Notes: generated by a model not told the origin, from the sequence alone. A stretch of DNA of 64,000 nucleotides from CAKZNE01 sp964485405 (GCA_964485405.1 CAZAJG010000016.1:10158-74157), one strand, 5' to 3'. Positions 38,447 through 47,474 are shown, numbered from the stretch's first letter. Program-made: numbers and translations.

Positions 38447-38500
38447 GTGACATAAGTCATAGTATAAAATGAGCCTCTGAACTAATTTGGCTCAAAAAAG

Positions 38501-39022
38501 ATGGAAACTATACAAACGATTGAACGATTAATCTATAACCTCAATATGGGCCCAGGTTATGAGGGAAACATTGAGTTAATCAAAGCAATTCAGTTAAACG
38601 ATGAGGAGCTTGAAAGGTTTAAAAAACCTCAGTCTAAAGATTATCAAAGAGTAAGAGTTTACGACACTCCTGGATTGGAGGCCATCGTAAGCTACTGGAA
38701 ACCCGGTGACGTAGGACCGATTCATAATTATAACTTTCAACAAGGTTGGCTTAAAATAATGAAAGGAAGTTTAAGCCTTGATATCATAAGCGTTCATGAA
38801 AATGAGAAGGCGGAGATAACTACTCAATCAAAGTTGGTAAAAGGAGAAATAGCCATGTTAAATGATGGGATGGGTTTTCACCGCTTTGCTAATTACGGAC
38901 AAGAAGAGTGTATTGTGATGCATATTTATGCGGATAAAATTCTAAAATGGAAGGTTTTTGATGAAGAGACTCAGCAGATCTCTGAAGTAGATGTGAAGTG
39001 TAATGAAAACTTGGATGTATAA
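38501..39022 (+). CDS. Cysteine dioxygenase-like cupin protein
   Basis: This 173-aa protein has the length and layout of bacterial cysteine dioxygenases (Fe(II), L-cysteine to cysteine sulfinate). There is an N-terminal helical part, then a cupin with motif 1 GPIHNYNFQQGWLKIMKGS (H75) and motif 2 NDGMGFHRFAN (H127), followed by HIYADKILKWKVFD, which resembles the family's C-terminal HLYSP...FD pattern. The second metal ligand, usually the second His of HxH, is Tyr77 here, so metal binding may differ or activity may be altered. A TauE/SafE sulfite exporter starts 35 bp downstream, which fits a cysteine-sulfur breakdown route. It could be a CDO relative acting on another thiol. Confidence 0.78.
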   Translation: METIQTIERLIYNLNMGPGYEGNIELIKAIQLNDEELERFKKPQSKDYQRVRVYDTPGLEAIVSYWKPGDVGPIHNYNFQQGWLKIMKGSLSLDIISVHENEKAEITTQSKLVKGEIAMLNDGMGFHRFANYGQEECIVMHIYADKILKWKVFDEETQQISEVDVKCNENLDV

Positions 39023-39057
39023 ATGAAGCTCAACAATAATCTTCCTATTATTGCCGA

Positions 39058-39864
39058 ATGACAGTTCTGGAAATCATTGGCTACGCTTCTGCAATGCTTA
39101 TAGGTTTGGCTTTGGGATTAAGCGGGGCAGGAGGTTCCATCCTCACTGTTCCCATAATGGTATACCTTTTAGGAATAGAACCCATGATAAGCACTGCTTA
39201 CTCCCTTTTTGTTGTTGGAAGTACGGCAATGGTTGGAGCAGTAAGGAACTTACGGCAGGGTTTTACCCGAGTACCGATTGCCATAGCATTTGGCATCCCT
39301 TCCATGATTTCCATTTTTATAACACGTAAGTATATCATTACCCATATTCCTGAGCAAATAATGGATTTTGGAGGACTTGAACTGACTAAGAGTATTGCCA
39401 TATTACTTCTTTTTGCTCTGCTTATGATTTTCTCAGCTGTACGTATGATTAAGTCAGGGAAGAGAAAAGAGATTCTTCTCAAGAGTGATGAGAAACCTAA
39501 TTATTTGAGATTAGCCCTACAAGGGCTATTTGTTGGATTTTTAACTGGATTAGTTGGCGCAGGCGGAGGTTTTTTAATTGTGCCCGCACTCGTAATTCTT
39601 GCAAAATTGCCTATGAAAAATGCCATCGGCACTTCTCTACTTATTATTTCTGTGAACTCGCTAACGGGCTTTAGTGGAGATTTGATGGAAAGAGAGGTGG
39701 ATTGGTCTTTTCTAATCCCATTTACCCTCATTGCGGTTAGTGGAATATTTATAGGTATGCGATTGGCCAGTAAAGTAGATGGACCACAGCTAAAAAGAGG
39801 TTTTGGCTATTTTGTTTTGATCATAGCTCTTTTCATAATCTCTAGGGAGTTATTCCAATTATGA
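39058..39864 (+). CDS. TauE/SafE family sulfite/organosulfonate exporter
   Basis: This 268-aa membrane protein has about eight hydrophobic segments arranged as two similar halves. Both halves contain the family's Gly-rich helix: GLALGLSGAGGSILTVP near residue 17 and FLTGLVGAGGGFLIVPAL near residue 158. Members move sulfite, sulfoacetate or related anions across the inner membrane. The gene follows a cysteine-dioxygenase-like gene by 35 bp, so sulfite from cysteine sulfinate is a plausible substrate; that link is inferred from context. The specific anion is not readable from sequence. Confidence 0.9.
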   Translation: MTVLEIIGYASAMLIGLALGLSGAGGSILTVPIMVYLLGIEPMISTAYSLFVVGSTAMVGAVRNLRQGFTRVPIAIAFGIPSMISIFITRKYIITHIPEQIMDFGGLELTKSIAILLLFALLMIFSAVRMIKSGKRKEILLKSDEKPNYLRLALQGLFVGFLTGLVGAGGGFLIVPALVILAKLPMKNAIGTSLLIISVNSLTGFSGDLMEREVDWSFLIPFTLIAVSGIFIGMRLASKVDGPQLKRGFGYFVLIIALFIISRELFQL

Positions 39865-39873
39865 GTCGTATAG

Positions 39874-39910
39874 AATAAAAAAAGCCTGACTCACAAGTGA
39901 ATCAGGCCTT
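39874..39910. terminator. Bidirectional terminator
   Basis: The hairpin GCCTGA-C-TCAC-AA-GTGA-A-TCAGGC (39884-39907) has one internal mismatch. A run of A on the left gives a U-tract for the - strand lipoprotein gene, and pyrimidines on the right serve the + strand exporter gene. Confidence 0.8.
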
Positions 39911-39948
39911 TCCATTTGAGGGTGTATTTGGGTTGGTCTTTGGTAAAA

Positions 39949-40380
39949 TTATCTTTCGTTAAAGTTGAGTACCATAATGAGATTACCATCTGCGTAAAAT
40001 TCGAATACGCCATTCCCTCCTTCTTCGTAAGCATGAAAATCCCAATAAAAGATTTCATCATCTTGAAACTCATTTTCATCTTCATCTACAATTCGTATTT
40101 CCCACATTTCGTCCGTTGCTAAAACTTCAGAAGGCAATACGGTAAACGTTGGTAAGTAAGCCGCATTTATTTCGGTATAGGTACTGAACTCCCAATATGA
40201 GGCAGATCTTCTTTTAAGATCAATTCTTAAGTCTGGAGCGCTTCGATCAAAGTCGTAAGGTAAATCTGGAAGGGCTATTACTTCGGCTCCTTTAAAGTAT
40301 CTGTTAGGATATTCGTAGAACTCTTCTTTTACACAAGAAGAAAGGAAAATAATGGCCGCAAATAACAATAGCTTTTTCAT
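39949..40380 (-). CDS. Hypothetical lipoprotein
   Basis: This 143-aa protein starts with a type II signal peptide (MKKLLLFAAIIFLSSC; lipobox LSSC, Cys16). The mature part is acidic and beta-rich, with a C-terminal half full of Asp/Glu/Phe (VDEDENEFQDDEIFYWDF). I recognise no family. It is transcribed alone, ending at a shared terminator with the TauE gene. Confidence 0.75.
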   Translation of the reverse strand: MKKLLLFAAIIFLSSCVKEEFYEYPNRYFKGAEVIALPDLPYDFDRSAPDLRIDLKRRSASYWEFSTYTEINAAYLPTFTVLPSEVLATDEMWEIRIVDEDENEFQDDEIFYWDFHAYEEGGNGVFEFYADGNLIMVLNFNER

Positions 40381-40533
40381 AACTGTACCATTTTAAAGTT
40401 TGGTGTTTAACTAAATTCAAAAATGAGGCCAAAAATTGCAAATGGCTGTAAGTTTTTGATTTACAAATACTTGATAACTGATGTAAAAACATTCATTTTA
40501 TTGTATACAATTTAAAATTTGTTGAAAATTGAA

Positions 40534-40555
40534 TCGAAGAGGATGTGCATCTTTG
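40534..40555 (+). promoter_or_regulatory. Candidate promoter of the nucleoid-associated protein gene
   Basis: CATCTTTG at 40548-40555 is one base off the TAnnTTTG consensus and lies 30 bp before the ATG at 40586. TTG triplets at 40522 and 40529 are possible -33 boxes. This placement argues for the ATG at 40586 and against a TTG start at 40529. Confidence 0.4.
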
Positions 40556-40585
40556 TATCCTAATTATTTGATTAATTATTCCCCC

Positions 40586-41623
40586 ATGTTTGATATTTCC
40601 TCCAGTAAGATTGAATCTGTTGTAGTTCATATAATCGGCAACAAATTGAAAGAAGAAGATTTGGTTTTGAGTCACGAGGCTTCTGGTATGGACGCCCCTA
40701 CAGAGCAGGTAGTTTGGTCTTATGTGCATTCGGGTTTCAAAACACCAGATTTTTATCAGTTTACCCATCCTGTAGATCTGGAGATGAATGCAGCTTTTAC
40801 CATTGCAAGGGATATTTTTAATTCACCAGAGAAGTTCTTACTAAAGTCGCAGCAATTAGCTACTTTACTTTATGAGGGTTCACAACATCCTCAAATAAAA
40901 TCTGGAGAGCTTTTTATCATTTATTTTAAAGACCTTGGATTTGATGGTTTATATGGTGATGCTATTGGTTTATTTAAATCAGAAAAGAAACATCCATTTC
41001 TATTTACCGAAGAAGCAAACTCTATTATAGATTTATTTACCTACAGCGGGATTAATCCATCTAAAGTGGATAAAGCTTGTTTGATATTTAATGAATCGGA
41101 AGAGGATGGATATAAGGTGCTAAGTGTTGATAATGTAAATAAGGGAGAGGAGACCAAATTTTGGTTTGAAGACTTTTTAAAAATTAAATCGCGATCTACA
41201 GATTTTGCCAAGACTTCTTCAATAATGAATATGGCAAAGGATTTTATCAGTTTAGATTTAAACACGGAGGAGAGTTTAGAAAAGCCGGAAAGCATAGACT
41301 TATTGAATAAATCCATTAACTTTTTTAAGGAAAATGAATCCTTTGATCTAGATAATTTTAGCGAAGAGGTATTTGAGGATGATGAGGTAAGCGGGAAGTT
41401 TAAGAGCTATGCAAAAGAACGGCAAAAGGATGATTTGGTGGTAAGTGAGTCCTTTAATATATCTACACCAGCGGTAAAAAAACAAACCAAATACTTTAAG
41501 AGTATTTTAAAGCTGGATAAAAACTTCCACGTTTACGTTCATGGAAACAAGGAATGGATTGAAAAAGGAGTGGATGACAATGGACGAAAATTCTATAAGC
41601 TATACTATGAAGAGGAAAGCTAA
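40586..41623 (+). CDS. NdpA/YejK-like nucleoid-associated protein
   Basis: The ATG at 40586 gives a 345-aa protein; the frame is open back to a TTG at 40529, which would overlap a promoter-like box. The N-terminus (MFDISSSKIESVVVHIIGNK) and the block GELFIIYFKDLGFDG match the 37-kDa nucleoid-associated protein family (NA37, YejK/NdpA), usually about 335-350 aa. The exact role of that family is unclear beyond association with the nucleoid. No signal peptide or membrane helix is present, so it is cytoplasmic. The gene is monocistronic, bounded by a terminator at 41624-41655. Confidence 0.8.
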   Translation: MFDISSSKIESVVVHIIGNKLKEEDLVLSHEASGMDAPTEQVVWSYVHSGFKTPDFYQFTHPVDLEMNAAFTIARDIFNSPEKFLLKSQQLATLLYEGSQHPQIKSGELFIIYFKDLGFDGLYGDAIGLFKSEKKHPFLFTEEANSIIDLFTYSGINPSKVDKACLIFNESEEDGYKVLSVDNVNKGEETKFWFEDFLKIKSRSTDFAKTSSIMNMAKDFISLDLNTEESLEKPESIDLLNKSINFFKENESFDLDNFSEEVFEDDEVSGKFKSYAKERQKDDLVVSESFNISTPAVKKQTKYFKSILKLDKNFHVYVHGNKEWIEKGVDDNGRKFYKLYYEEES

Positions 41624-41655
41624 ACTTCCTTATTATCAAACGACAATAAGGAAGT
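41624..41655. terminator. Hairpin terminator between convergent genes
   Basis: ACTTCCTTATT (41624-41634) pairs perfectly with AATAAGGAAGT (41645-41655) across a 10-nt loop, directly after the stop of the nucleoid protein gene and 12 bp from the end of the TonB-dependent receptor gene. No long T-run is present on either side. Confidence 0.65.
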
Positions 41656-41666
41656 ATAAATAAGGA

Positions 41667-43913
41667 TTAATCTCTTTTTGCAATCGTATAGTACAACCCT
41701 ATGTAAATGTTTCTCCCAAAAATGGGTCCCCAAGCAAAGTTGGTGTCAAATAGTATGGAACTGGTGTTTTCTCCTCTAAGAATAGGAGCAGTTGTTTGTT
41801 GAAAATTGAGCAGATTATCAACTCCGGCAAAAAGCTCTAAACCACTTTTAAACTCTTTATTAATTTGAGCATTTATGGTAAAAAAGTCATTGGAGTAACC
41901 AGGTAGTCTAATGTCTACGGGTAAAGTAGCTGTACTCTGTAAACGCTTTTTACCAAACCAATTCAGGGTAAGGTCAAATTTCCAATTGGTGGGGATGGAG
42001 TACCCAAAGTTTATAAAGGCTCTATGTTCTGGGATTAAGTAGGATTGGTTCATACCTTCTATAAAATTGTCTTGAGCATTCAGGTATTTGTAGGCTAAAC
42101 GAGTCTCTAATCCCTTAAAAATCTCAAAATCCAATTGAGAAAGAATACTCAAAGAATTACTCCCTCTTTGATTGAGAAAAAAGTAAATAGTAGGATCCAA
42201 ATCCGCATCCTTAACCAGTTTGTTTTCAAACCATGTATAAAAACCATCTACGGTAAAATCAATTACTTTGGAGCCTACTTCTATCTTTTGGGTAAGGCTT
42301 AAACCTGTATTCCAGCCAATTTCGGGCAGTGCGTCTACATTATCAAGAAAGAACAAAGTACGATTGCTGGCTAGAGTACTTATATTTTCCATTATGTAGG
42401 TGGAGGTGCGCTGTCCTCTTCCTCCTCCCCATCTAAGAACGGTATTGTTGCTAACCGTATATTTTACATTAACTCTTGGTGTAAAATAAAGGGCTTTAAA
42501 AAAGGAGTGGTAATCTGCACGTATACCGCCAACTGCGGTTAATCGTTCAGATGGCTCAAAGGAATACTCAAAATAGGCTCCTGGAACAATCTCTCTTCGT
42601 TCATAAGAGTTTGCGGAAGCTAGACCAAAAACGCCTAAGTTCACTTCCTCTTGAGTGCGATCGTACTGAAAAGAAACCCCAGTACGGTATTTATGAGCAC
42701 TTGTACCTATAATGTTTTGAAAGATAGTATTGAGGTAAAACGAGCGTTGATTACCGTCATAGGCTCTTAGTCCAAATTCAGAATCTATAGCTTGATAACT
42801 TGCGGAGTAGATGATTCCAAAGCTTTTAAAAGGATTATCCTCAAACACATATCCGTTCTTTCCAAAAAATTCAAATCGCTGCCCTTTGGAATTATAGCCC
42901 CATAAGCTTTGTGAGGGGTTCTCCTCGTTTAAATAGCCTACTTCTCCACCTTGCCTATTACTCAAAATCATGCAGGCACCTAGTTGTCCTTCCCAGCCTT
43001 TACCATCGTTACTGAAATGCCACCTATTGGTAATATTCATTTGATCACCAGTAGGCATATCTGCAAAATCATCGTTGTTTGCATCATTCACAAACGGTGT
43101 ATTGCTGTAATGTAAAAGAAGCGCGCTTGAGGTTTTAGCATTGAGCCGGTAAGAAGAAACAATATTCCCTTCCATACGCCCGCCTTGATTCGCAAACCCA
43201 TTAAACATGAATACAGGAGCCGTTTCCGGTTTATAAAGCTCCACATTGATTTGGCCCGTTATGCTTTCATAACCATTTATTACAGAGCTTAAACCTTTTG
43301 TAAGCTGTATACTCTCTACAAAAGGGCCTGGTAAAAAGGAGAAGCCGGTAGAAGCATTCATACCTCTGGCAAATGGAATGTTTTCCCGTTGAATTAGAGC
43401 GTATTTACCGGATTGACCTAACATTTCAATTTGTTTGGTTCCAGTTACGGCATCTGCAAACGAAACGTCAACGGTAGCATTGGTTTCAAAGCTTTCGCTA
43501 AGATTACAGCAGGCGGCTTTTCGCAATTCCTTATTATCAATTTTGTAGGTCAAGTCTGGTCTTCGTAGATCTACAGAAGTAGCATCCACTTTTCCAACAA
43601 CTTCCACGGCATTTAGCTCCTCTCCATTAGCTTGAAGAGCAAAATGTGTTACTCCTTTTCGGGAGATGATAATTTTGGTTTGTGAAGAGTAGCCAATATA
43701 GCTGGCGGTCAACTTAGAAGCCCCTTTCGGTTTTTCAATAGTGAATTCGCCTTTAGCATTTGTTACAGCTCCAACCTCAGTTCCTTGCCAAAAAATGTTA
43801 GCTCCAACTAGAGGAATCTCTTTGCCGTTTTCAACTCCTTTTATTGTACCACTAATTTGGGCATAGCCTTTTAGCCCCAATAAAAGGAGAAGAATGGATA
43901 TACTAACTCTCAT
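41667..43913 (-). CDS. TonB-dependent outer-membrane receptor, probably for a metal
   Basis: This 748-aa protein has a signal peptide (cleavage after KGYAQ), a carboxypeptidase-regulatory-like domain (about 20-100), a TonB-dependent plug (about 115-235, containing KAACCNLSESFE with adjacent Cys135-Cys136, and YESITGQINVELYKP), and a beta-barrel to the C-terminus (ending LYYTIAKRD). Such receptors import ligands using the proton-motive force through TonB. The upstream genes encode an HMA metal-binding protein (8 bp away) and a HYC_CC_PP protein. With the double Cys in the plug, this suggests a transition metal such as copper; the metal is inferred. Confidence 0.9.
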   Translation of the reverse strand: MRVSISILLLLLGLKGYAQISGTIKGVENGKEIPLVGANIFWQGTEVGAVTNAKGEFTIEKPKGASKLTASYIGYSSQTKIIISRKGVTHFALQANGEELNAVEVVGKVDATSVDLRRPDLTYKIDNKELRKAACCNLSESFETNATVDVSFADAVTGTKQIEMLGQSGKYALIQRENIPFARGMNASTGFSFLPGPFVESIQLTKGLSSVINGYESITGQINVELYKPETAPVFMFNGFANQGGRMEGNIVSSYRLNAKTSSALLLHYSNTPFVNDANNDDFADMPTGDQMNITNRWHFSNDGKGWEGQLGACMILSNRQGGEVGYLNEENPSQSLWGYNSKGQRFEFFGKNGYVFEDNPFKSFGIIYSASYQAIDSEFGLRAYDGNQRSFYLNTIFQNIIGTSAHKYRTGVSFQYDRTQEEVNLGVFGLASANSYERREIVPGAYFEYSFEPSERLTAVGGIRADYHSFFKALYFTPRVNVKYTVSNNTVLRWGGGRGQRTSTYIMENISTLASNRTLFFLDNVDALPEIGWNTGLSLTQKIEVGSKVIDFTVDGFYTWFENKLVKDADLDPTIYFFLNQRGSNSLSILSQLDFEIFKGLETRLAYKYLNAQDNFIEGMNQSYLIPEHRAFINFGYSIPTNWKFDLTLNWFGKKRLQSTATLPVDIRLPGYSNDFFTINAQINKEFKSGLELFAGVDNLLNFQQTTAPILRGENTSSILFDTNFAWGPIFGRNIYIGLYYTIAKRD

Positions 43914-43921
43914 GCTGCGAG

Positions 43922-44281
43922 CTAGTTTTCGTCTTCATGATCTTTTACCACTTCAGGATCTCTGTAGTAACAGCATTTATGAAGCTTATAATAATCTTCA
44001 TCTTTAGCTGCTTCGTACTCTGTATCATAACCGGATAAAAGAACCGATTTATTGATGTCCATTAAAGTGACCTTGGATGGATCATACTTCAATGAAAGCT
44101 CTTTGGTTTTTACATTCCAACTGGCTGTTTCCACACCATCTAAGTAAGCCGCTTTTTCAATAACACGTTTACACATTTGGCAAACTCCATTTACCACCAA
44201 AGAAGTATCCTGCTGGGCATAGGTAGGTTTAAAAGCGATTAGTAATAAAAGTACGAGGGTAACTTTAAAAATATTGTTCAT
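43922..44281 (-). CDS. Periplasmic heavy-metal-associated (HMA) domain protein
   Basis: This 119-aa protein has a signal peptide (ending TYAQ) and one ferredoxin-like HMA domain with the metal site GVCQMCK (Cys34, Cys37). There is an additional Cys pair near the C-terminus (KLHKCCYY) and an acidic/His tail. It would bind a soft metal such as Cu(I) in the periplasm and pass it on. It lies 8 bp before the TonB-dependent receptor, clearly in one operon. An 8-bp-stem hairpin sits upstream (44340-44361), between it and the HYC_CC_PP gene. Confidence 0.88.
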   Translation of the reverse strand: MNNIFKVTLVLLLLIAFKPTYAQQDTSLVVNGVCQMCKRVIEKAAYLDGVETASWNVKTKELSLKYDPSKVTLMDINKSVLLSGYDTEYEAAKDEDYYKLHKCCYYRDPEVVKDHEDEN

Positions 44282-44339
44282 GATATTAGTTTTTCGATTT
44301 TAGAATCAAATGATTATATAAATGACAGACAAAAGGTAA

Positions 44340-44361
44340 TTTGAGCTTGAGTGAGCTCAAA
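44340..44361. other. Intergenic hairpin in the metal-related operon
   Basis: TTTGAGCT and AGCTCAAA form an 8-bp perfect stem with a 6-nt loop, 15 bp after the HYC_CC_PP gene's stop on the - strand. No strong T-tract follows. It could be a processing site, partial terminator or operator. Confidence 0.45.
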
Positions 44362-44375
44362 AGCAAAGGTTTTGT

Positions 44376-44801
44376 CTAAATCAAAAAACGTTGAAAATCA
44401 ACAAGAACATTTTTATGAACAAGTGGAGGAGGGTCGTTCTTTTGGAGAAAACTGTCATTTTCAGAACGATTAAAATTAAAGGAGGAATCTAATAAAAAGG
44501 CTGTTTTCGAAAAGTAAAAGGTGGGTATTTCCAAATCTATCTCTTGGTCTAGAGACTTTACAACCTGTAATCCTGGAATCGCAATATATTCGTATTCACA
44601 ACAACCAGAAGATCGAGTAAGTGAATGCTCAGAAGTACAAGCAGAACCTTGTAATTGCATATCACAACCCTCTACAGGGCTGTAGTAGCTCTCATCTGTA
44701 ATTAAGCCCATGCAGTAATGGCGGCTTACCGTTACTCCCAAGCTCGAAAACAACAGGACTAAAGCAAGCAGAAAACTTGATATGGACTTTAATACTTTCA
44801 C
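44376..44801 (-). CDS. HYC_CC_PP family protein
   Basis: This 141-aa protein starts with GTG (44801). It has an N-terminal hydrophobic segment and all three marks of the HYC_CC_PP family: H28-Y29-C30 (RHYCMG), C67-C68 (GCCEYEY) and a proline cluster at 124-126 (DPPPLV). The family has no assigned biochemical role but is often found beside metal-related TonB receptors and HMA proteins, exactly as here. The Cys/His content fits metal binding in the envelope. A promoter-like element lies only a few bases upstream, so the mRNA may be nearly leaderless. Confidence 0.85.
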   Translation of the reverse strand: MKVLKSISSFLLALVLLFSSLGVTVSRHYCMGLITDESYYSPVEGCDMQLQGSACTSEHSLTRSSGCCEYEYIAIPGLQVVKSLDQEIDLEIPTFYFSKTAFLLDSSFNFNRSENDSFLQKNDPPPLVHKNVLVDFQRFLI

Positions 44802-44806
44802 TGTTA

Positions 44807-44837
44807 CAAAGTTAAGTGAAAAAGGAATTCATCCCAA
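44807..44837 (-). promoter_or_regulatory. Promoter of the HYC_CC_PP-HMA-TonB receptor operon
   Basis: On the - strand, TTG (44837-44835), a 20-bp gap and TAACTTTG (44814-44807) match the Bacteroidota consensus. The -7 box ends 5 bp before the GTG start, which would place the transcription start at or inside the start codon. Confidence 0.5.
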
Positions 44838-44869
44838 CCCTCAGCCAAAATCTAGCCCCATTATTTAGG

Positions 44870-45907
44870 TTAAGAAGATACAGTTCCTTTATCTGAAAGC
44901 AGAAGTGCGATAGGACGGGTAGATTTAAACTCAGCAAATATGATTACCATAATAACGGTGATTGGAACGCTCAATATCATACCGGTAATCCCCCAAATAG
45001 CACCCCAGATAGAAAGTGCCAATATCACTACTAAAGAGCTAATGTTTAAGGAGTTTCCCATAACCTTTGGTTCTATTATATTCCCAACAATTACTTGAAT
45101 AGCCCCTACTACACTTAGTACAATAATGCAGGGTACAACCTCGCCAAACTGGAGTAAGGCGAATATGGAAGGAAATACAGTAGCGATTAAAGAACCAATT
45201 GTAGGGATATAGTTTAGGAGAAAGATCAGGAACGCCCAGAAAATTGGAGCTTCTACACCGATTATAGCTAGTGCGGCCCAACTCAAAAATCCCGTGAGTA
45301 AACTGATTAAAGTTTTTAAATATAAATAGCTTCCGATGGACTTTTCAATTTTTAGAATAACACCATTGATTCGGTTATATTTTTCTTTATCTGTGTAAAT
45401 AGCCTTTAGTTTACGAGGAAATACGGCTTCCTCCAACAATATAAACATGGCGTACAAAACGATGGTAAAAGCATTTCCAAAAATCTCAGTTAAAGAGCTA
45501 AAAACATTACTCAAAATACCGGAGAACTCAAAATCCACAAGGAAATCACCAACCGTTTGTGAAAGGTCAATGTTGTATTTTTCGTTAATTGTTTTGGTAA
45601 CGGTGGTTACGTTTGCTTCGTAGGTAGGTAGGCTTTGAGATAAGCTTTCAATATTCACAATAAGCATTTGGATAATAACCCCCAACACGGCAAATATCAC
45701 CAAAGAGGAAAGTACCGTAAGTAACCAATTCGGAAAGTTGTTTTTTACAAAGCCGACTTTAAGAAAACCATTATTCCGAATTCCACGAATTAGAAACCAA
45801 ACCAAAAGAGCGAGCACAAAAGGGATCAACAACTGACGCCCATATACAAGAATAATAACCAATAAGGTGCTTACAATTAAGGAGTAAGCCGTTTTGGAAA
45901 GGTTCAT
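44870..45907 (-). CDS. AI-2E family transporter (PerM-like permease)
   Basis: This 345-aa inner-membrane protein has about eight hydrophobic helices in the family arrangement: a hydrophobic N-terminal pair, a soluble amphipathic stretch (about 75-150), and C-terminal helices including the conserved LLNYIPTIGSLIATVFP and GNIIEPKVMGNSLNISSLVV. The family (PF01594, formerly UPF0118) includes exporters of AI-2, sodium/proton antiporters and proteins of unknown substrate. The NhaD Na+/H+ antiporter lies 33 bp upstream on the same strand, so an ion-related role is at least as likely as signalling. Confidence 0.9.
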   Translation of the reverse strand: MNLSKTAYSLIVSTLLVIILVYGRQLLIPFVLALLVWFLIRGIRNNGFLKVGFVKNNFPNWLLTVLSSLVIFAVLGVIIQMLIVNIESLSQSLPTYEANVTTVTKTINEKYNIDLSQTVGDFLVDFEFSGILSNVFSSLTEIFGNAFTIVLYAMFILLEEAVFPRKLKAIYTDKEKYNRINGVILKIEKSIGSYLYLKTLISLLTGFLSWAALAIIGVEAPIFWAFLIFLLNYIPTIGSLIATVFPSIFALLQFGEVVPCIIVLSVVGAIQVIVGNIIEPKVMGNSLNISSLVVILALSIWGAIWGITGMILSVPITVIMVIIFAEFKSTRPIALLLSDKGTVSS

Positions 45908-45940
45908 TGCCTAAAATTTAGTTTTGGCAATATAAATGAA

Positions 45941-47344
45941 TTAATGCAGAAAAGTGCTTTGTAAAATGTATACGATAGCACCTGCAAAGTATCCAATTAT
46001 AGCTAAAAGAGATATCTTTTTAATGTACCATCCGAAGGATATTCTCTCCAGACCCATTACGGCTACACCTGCGGCAGAACCAATGATTAAAGCACTACCA
46101 CCTGTTCCAGCGCAATAAGCCAAGAATTCCCAGAATAAACCATTTTGAGCAAAGAATGAACCTTCTACAATACTAATGTCATACATACCCATAGCCGCAG
46201 CCACCAAAGGAACGTTATCCACAATGGATGATAAAAGACCTATGATCATACTCACCGCATAAACTCCATTAGGTTCTGAAGTACCAACGTTTTCATCTAA
46301 GAACATGGCCATTTCTCTAAGCTGTCCGGCAGATTGCAAACTAGCAACGGCCAATAGAATTCCAAGGAAGAACAACACACTTGGAGTATCTACTTTTTGA
46401 AGTACACCAATAACGCTAAGTCTTGATTTTGCCTCACGATTCTTTTTCTTGTGCATAATCTCTGTGATAACCCATAAAACGCCTAAACTCAGCATCATGC
46501 CCATAAAAGGAGGTAGGTGAGTAACTGTTTTAAAGATGGGAACAAATAAAAGACCACTTACTCCAGCAATAAAAATAATGTTCCTCTCTTTTTCGGTTGT
46601 TGGATTCATATGATGCTCCAAGTCTTGTGTTTTGTTCGGACGGGTAACATTTCCTTTTAACCTTGAAGAAAGTATGGCCAAAGGCACTAGCATACAAACT
46701 AAACTAGGTACAATAAGATTTACGATGATATCTCCAGCTGTTATTTGTGAGCCAATCCAAAGCATAGTAGTGGTAACATCACCAATAGGAGACCAAGCAC
46801 CTCCGGCATTTGCAGAAAGAACTACCATACCAGCAAAAAGCCATCGGTCGCTCTTATCATCAATAAGTTTTCTCAGTAGAGAGATCATTACAATAGATGT
46901 GGTAAGATTATCTAAAGCAGCAGAAAAGAAGAAGGTGATGATACAAACAATCCAAAGCAATTTTGCCTTTTTAGTAGTAGTGATTTTATTGGTAATTACG
47001 GCAAAGCCTTCATGAGCATCAACCAACTCTACAATAGTCATGGCACCAAGTAAGAAGAACAAGATGGAACCGATTTCTCCTAGATGCTCTAATATTTGAT
47101 AGTGTGTAACATAATGGGTAATAATCTCATTTTTCTCCGTGAGGTACGATTCCTCCATAAACATTTGAGATAGAAAATGAGGTATGGCTTCAAAGTCAAC
47201 AATACCTTGAGCACCAAGTACGTAAATTGTCCAGCAAAGAACTCCTGTGATTAACGCAGAAGCTGCTTTATCTACATGAATATTATGCTCCAAAGCAATT
47301 GCCAAATAGCCAAGAACAAAGATTACAACCATTAAAGTATACAT
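45941..47344 (-). CDS. nhaD: NhaD-type sodium:proton antiporter
   Basis: This 467-aa protein has about twelve hydrophobic segments. Recognisable NhaD features are SAALDNLTTSIVMISLLRKL in the ion-translocation region, NAGGAWSPIGDVTTTMLW, and SIVDNVPLVAAAMGMY near the C-terminus. The last is the second half of the inverted repeat, with its own DN motif. NhaD expels Na+ or Li+ in exchange for protons and is typical of marine and alkaliphilic bacteria. A TACTTTTG -7-like box lies on the - strand at 47374-47381, about 30 bp upstream. The AI-2E-family gene follows 33 bp downstream, so they may share a transcript. Confidence 0.92.
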   Translation of the reverse strand: MYTLMVVIFVLGYLAIALEHNIHVDKAASALITGVLCWTIYVLGAQGIVDFEAIPHFLSQMFMEESYLTEKNEIITHYVTHYQILEHLGEIGSILFFLLGAMTIVELVDAHEGFAVITNKITTTKKAKLLWIVCIITFFFSAALDNLTTSIVMISLLRKLIDDKSDRWLFAGMVVLSANAGGAWSPIGDVTTTMLWIGSQITAGDIIVNLIVPSLVCMLVPLAILSSRLKGNVTRPNKTQDLEHHMNPTTEKERNIIFIAGVSGLLFVPIFKTVTHLPPFMGMMLSLGVLWVITEIMHKKKNREAKSRLSVIGVLQKVDTPSVLFFLGILLAVASLQSAGQLREMAMFLDENVGTSEPNGVYAVSMIIGLLSSIVDNVPLVAAAMGMYDISIVEGSFFAQNGLFWEFLAYCAGTGGSALIIGSAAGVAVMGLERISFGWYIKKISLLAIIGYFAGAIVYILQSTFLH

Positions 47345-47474
47345 ATACAGATCGTTTGATAATTAAACCGGGCCAAAAGTAATAAAAGACTTAGGTTGAC
47401 GACACCAACGGACTTTATTTATTTGCTAAGAATATTCTTTACCATTTTAACTAAAAGAAAGTCCTATCCTATTC

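Noticed and set aside
39051..39482. Overlapping frames on both strands inside the TauE/SafE gene
   Set aside because: The membrane-protein frame has clear family motifs; the others are shadows.
46632..47015. 127-aa + strand frame opposite nhaD
   Set aside because: It is the antisense of conserved NhaD helices, with no ribosome site or family likeness.
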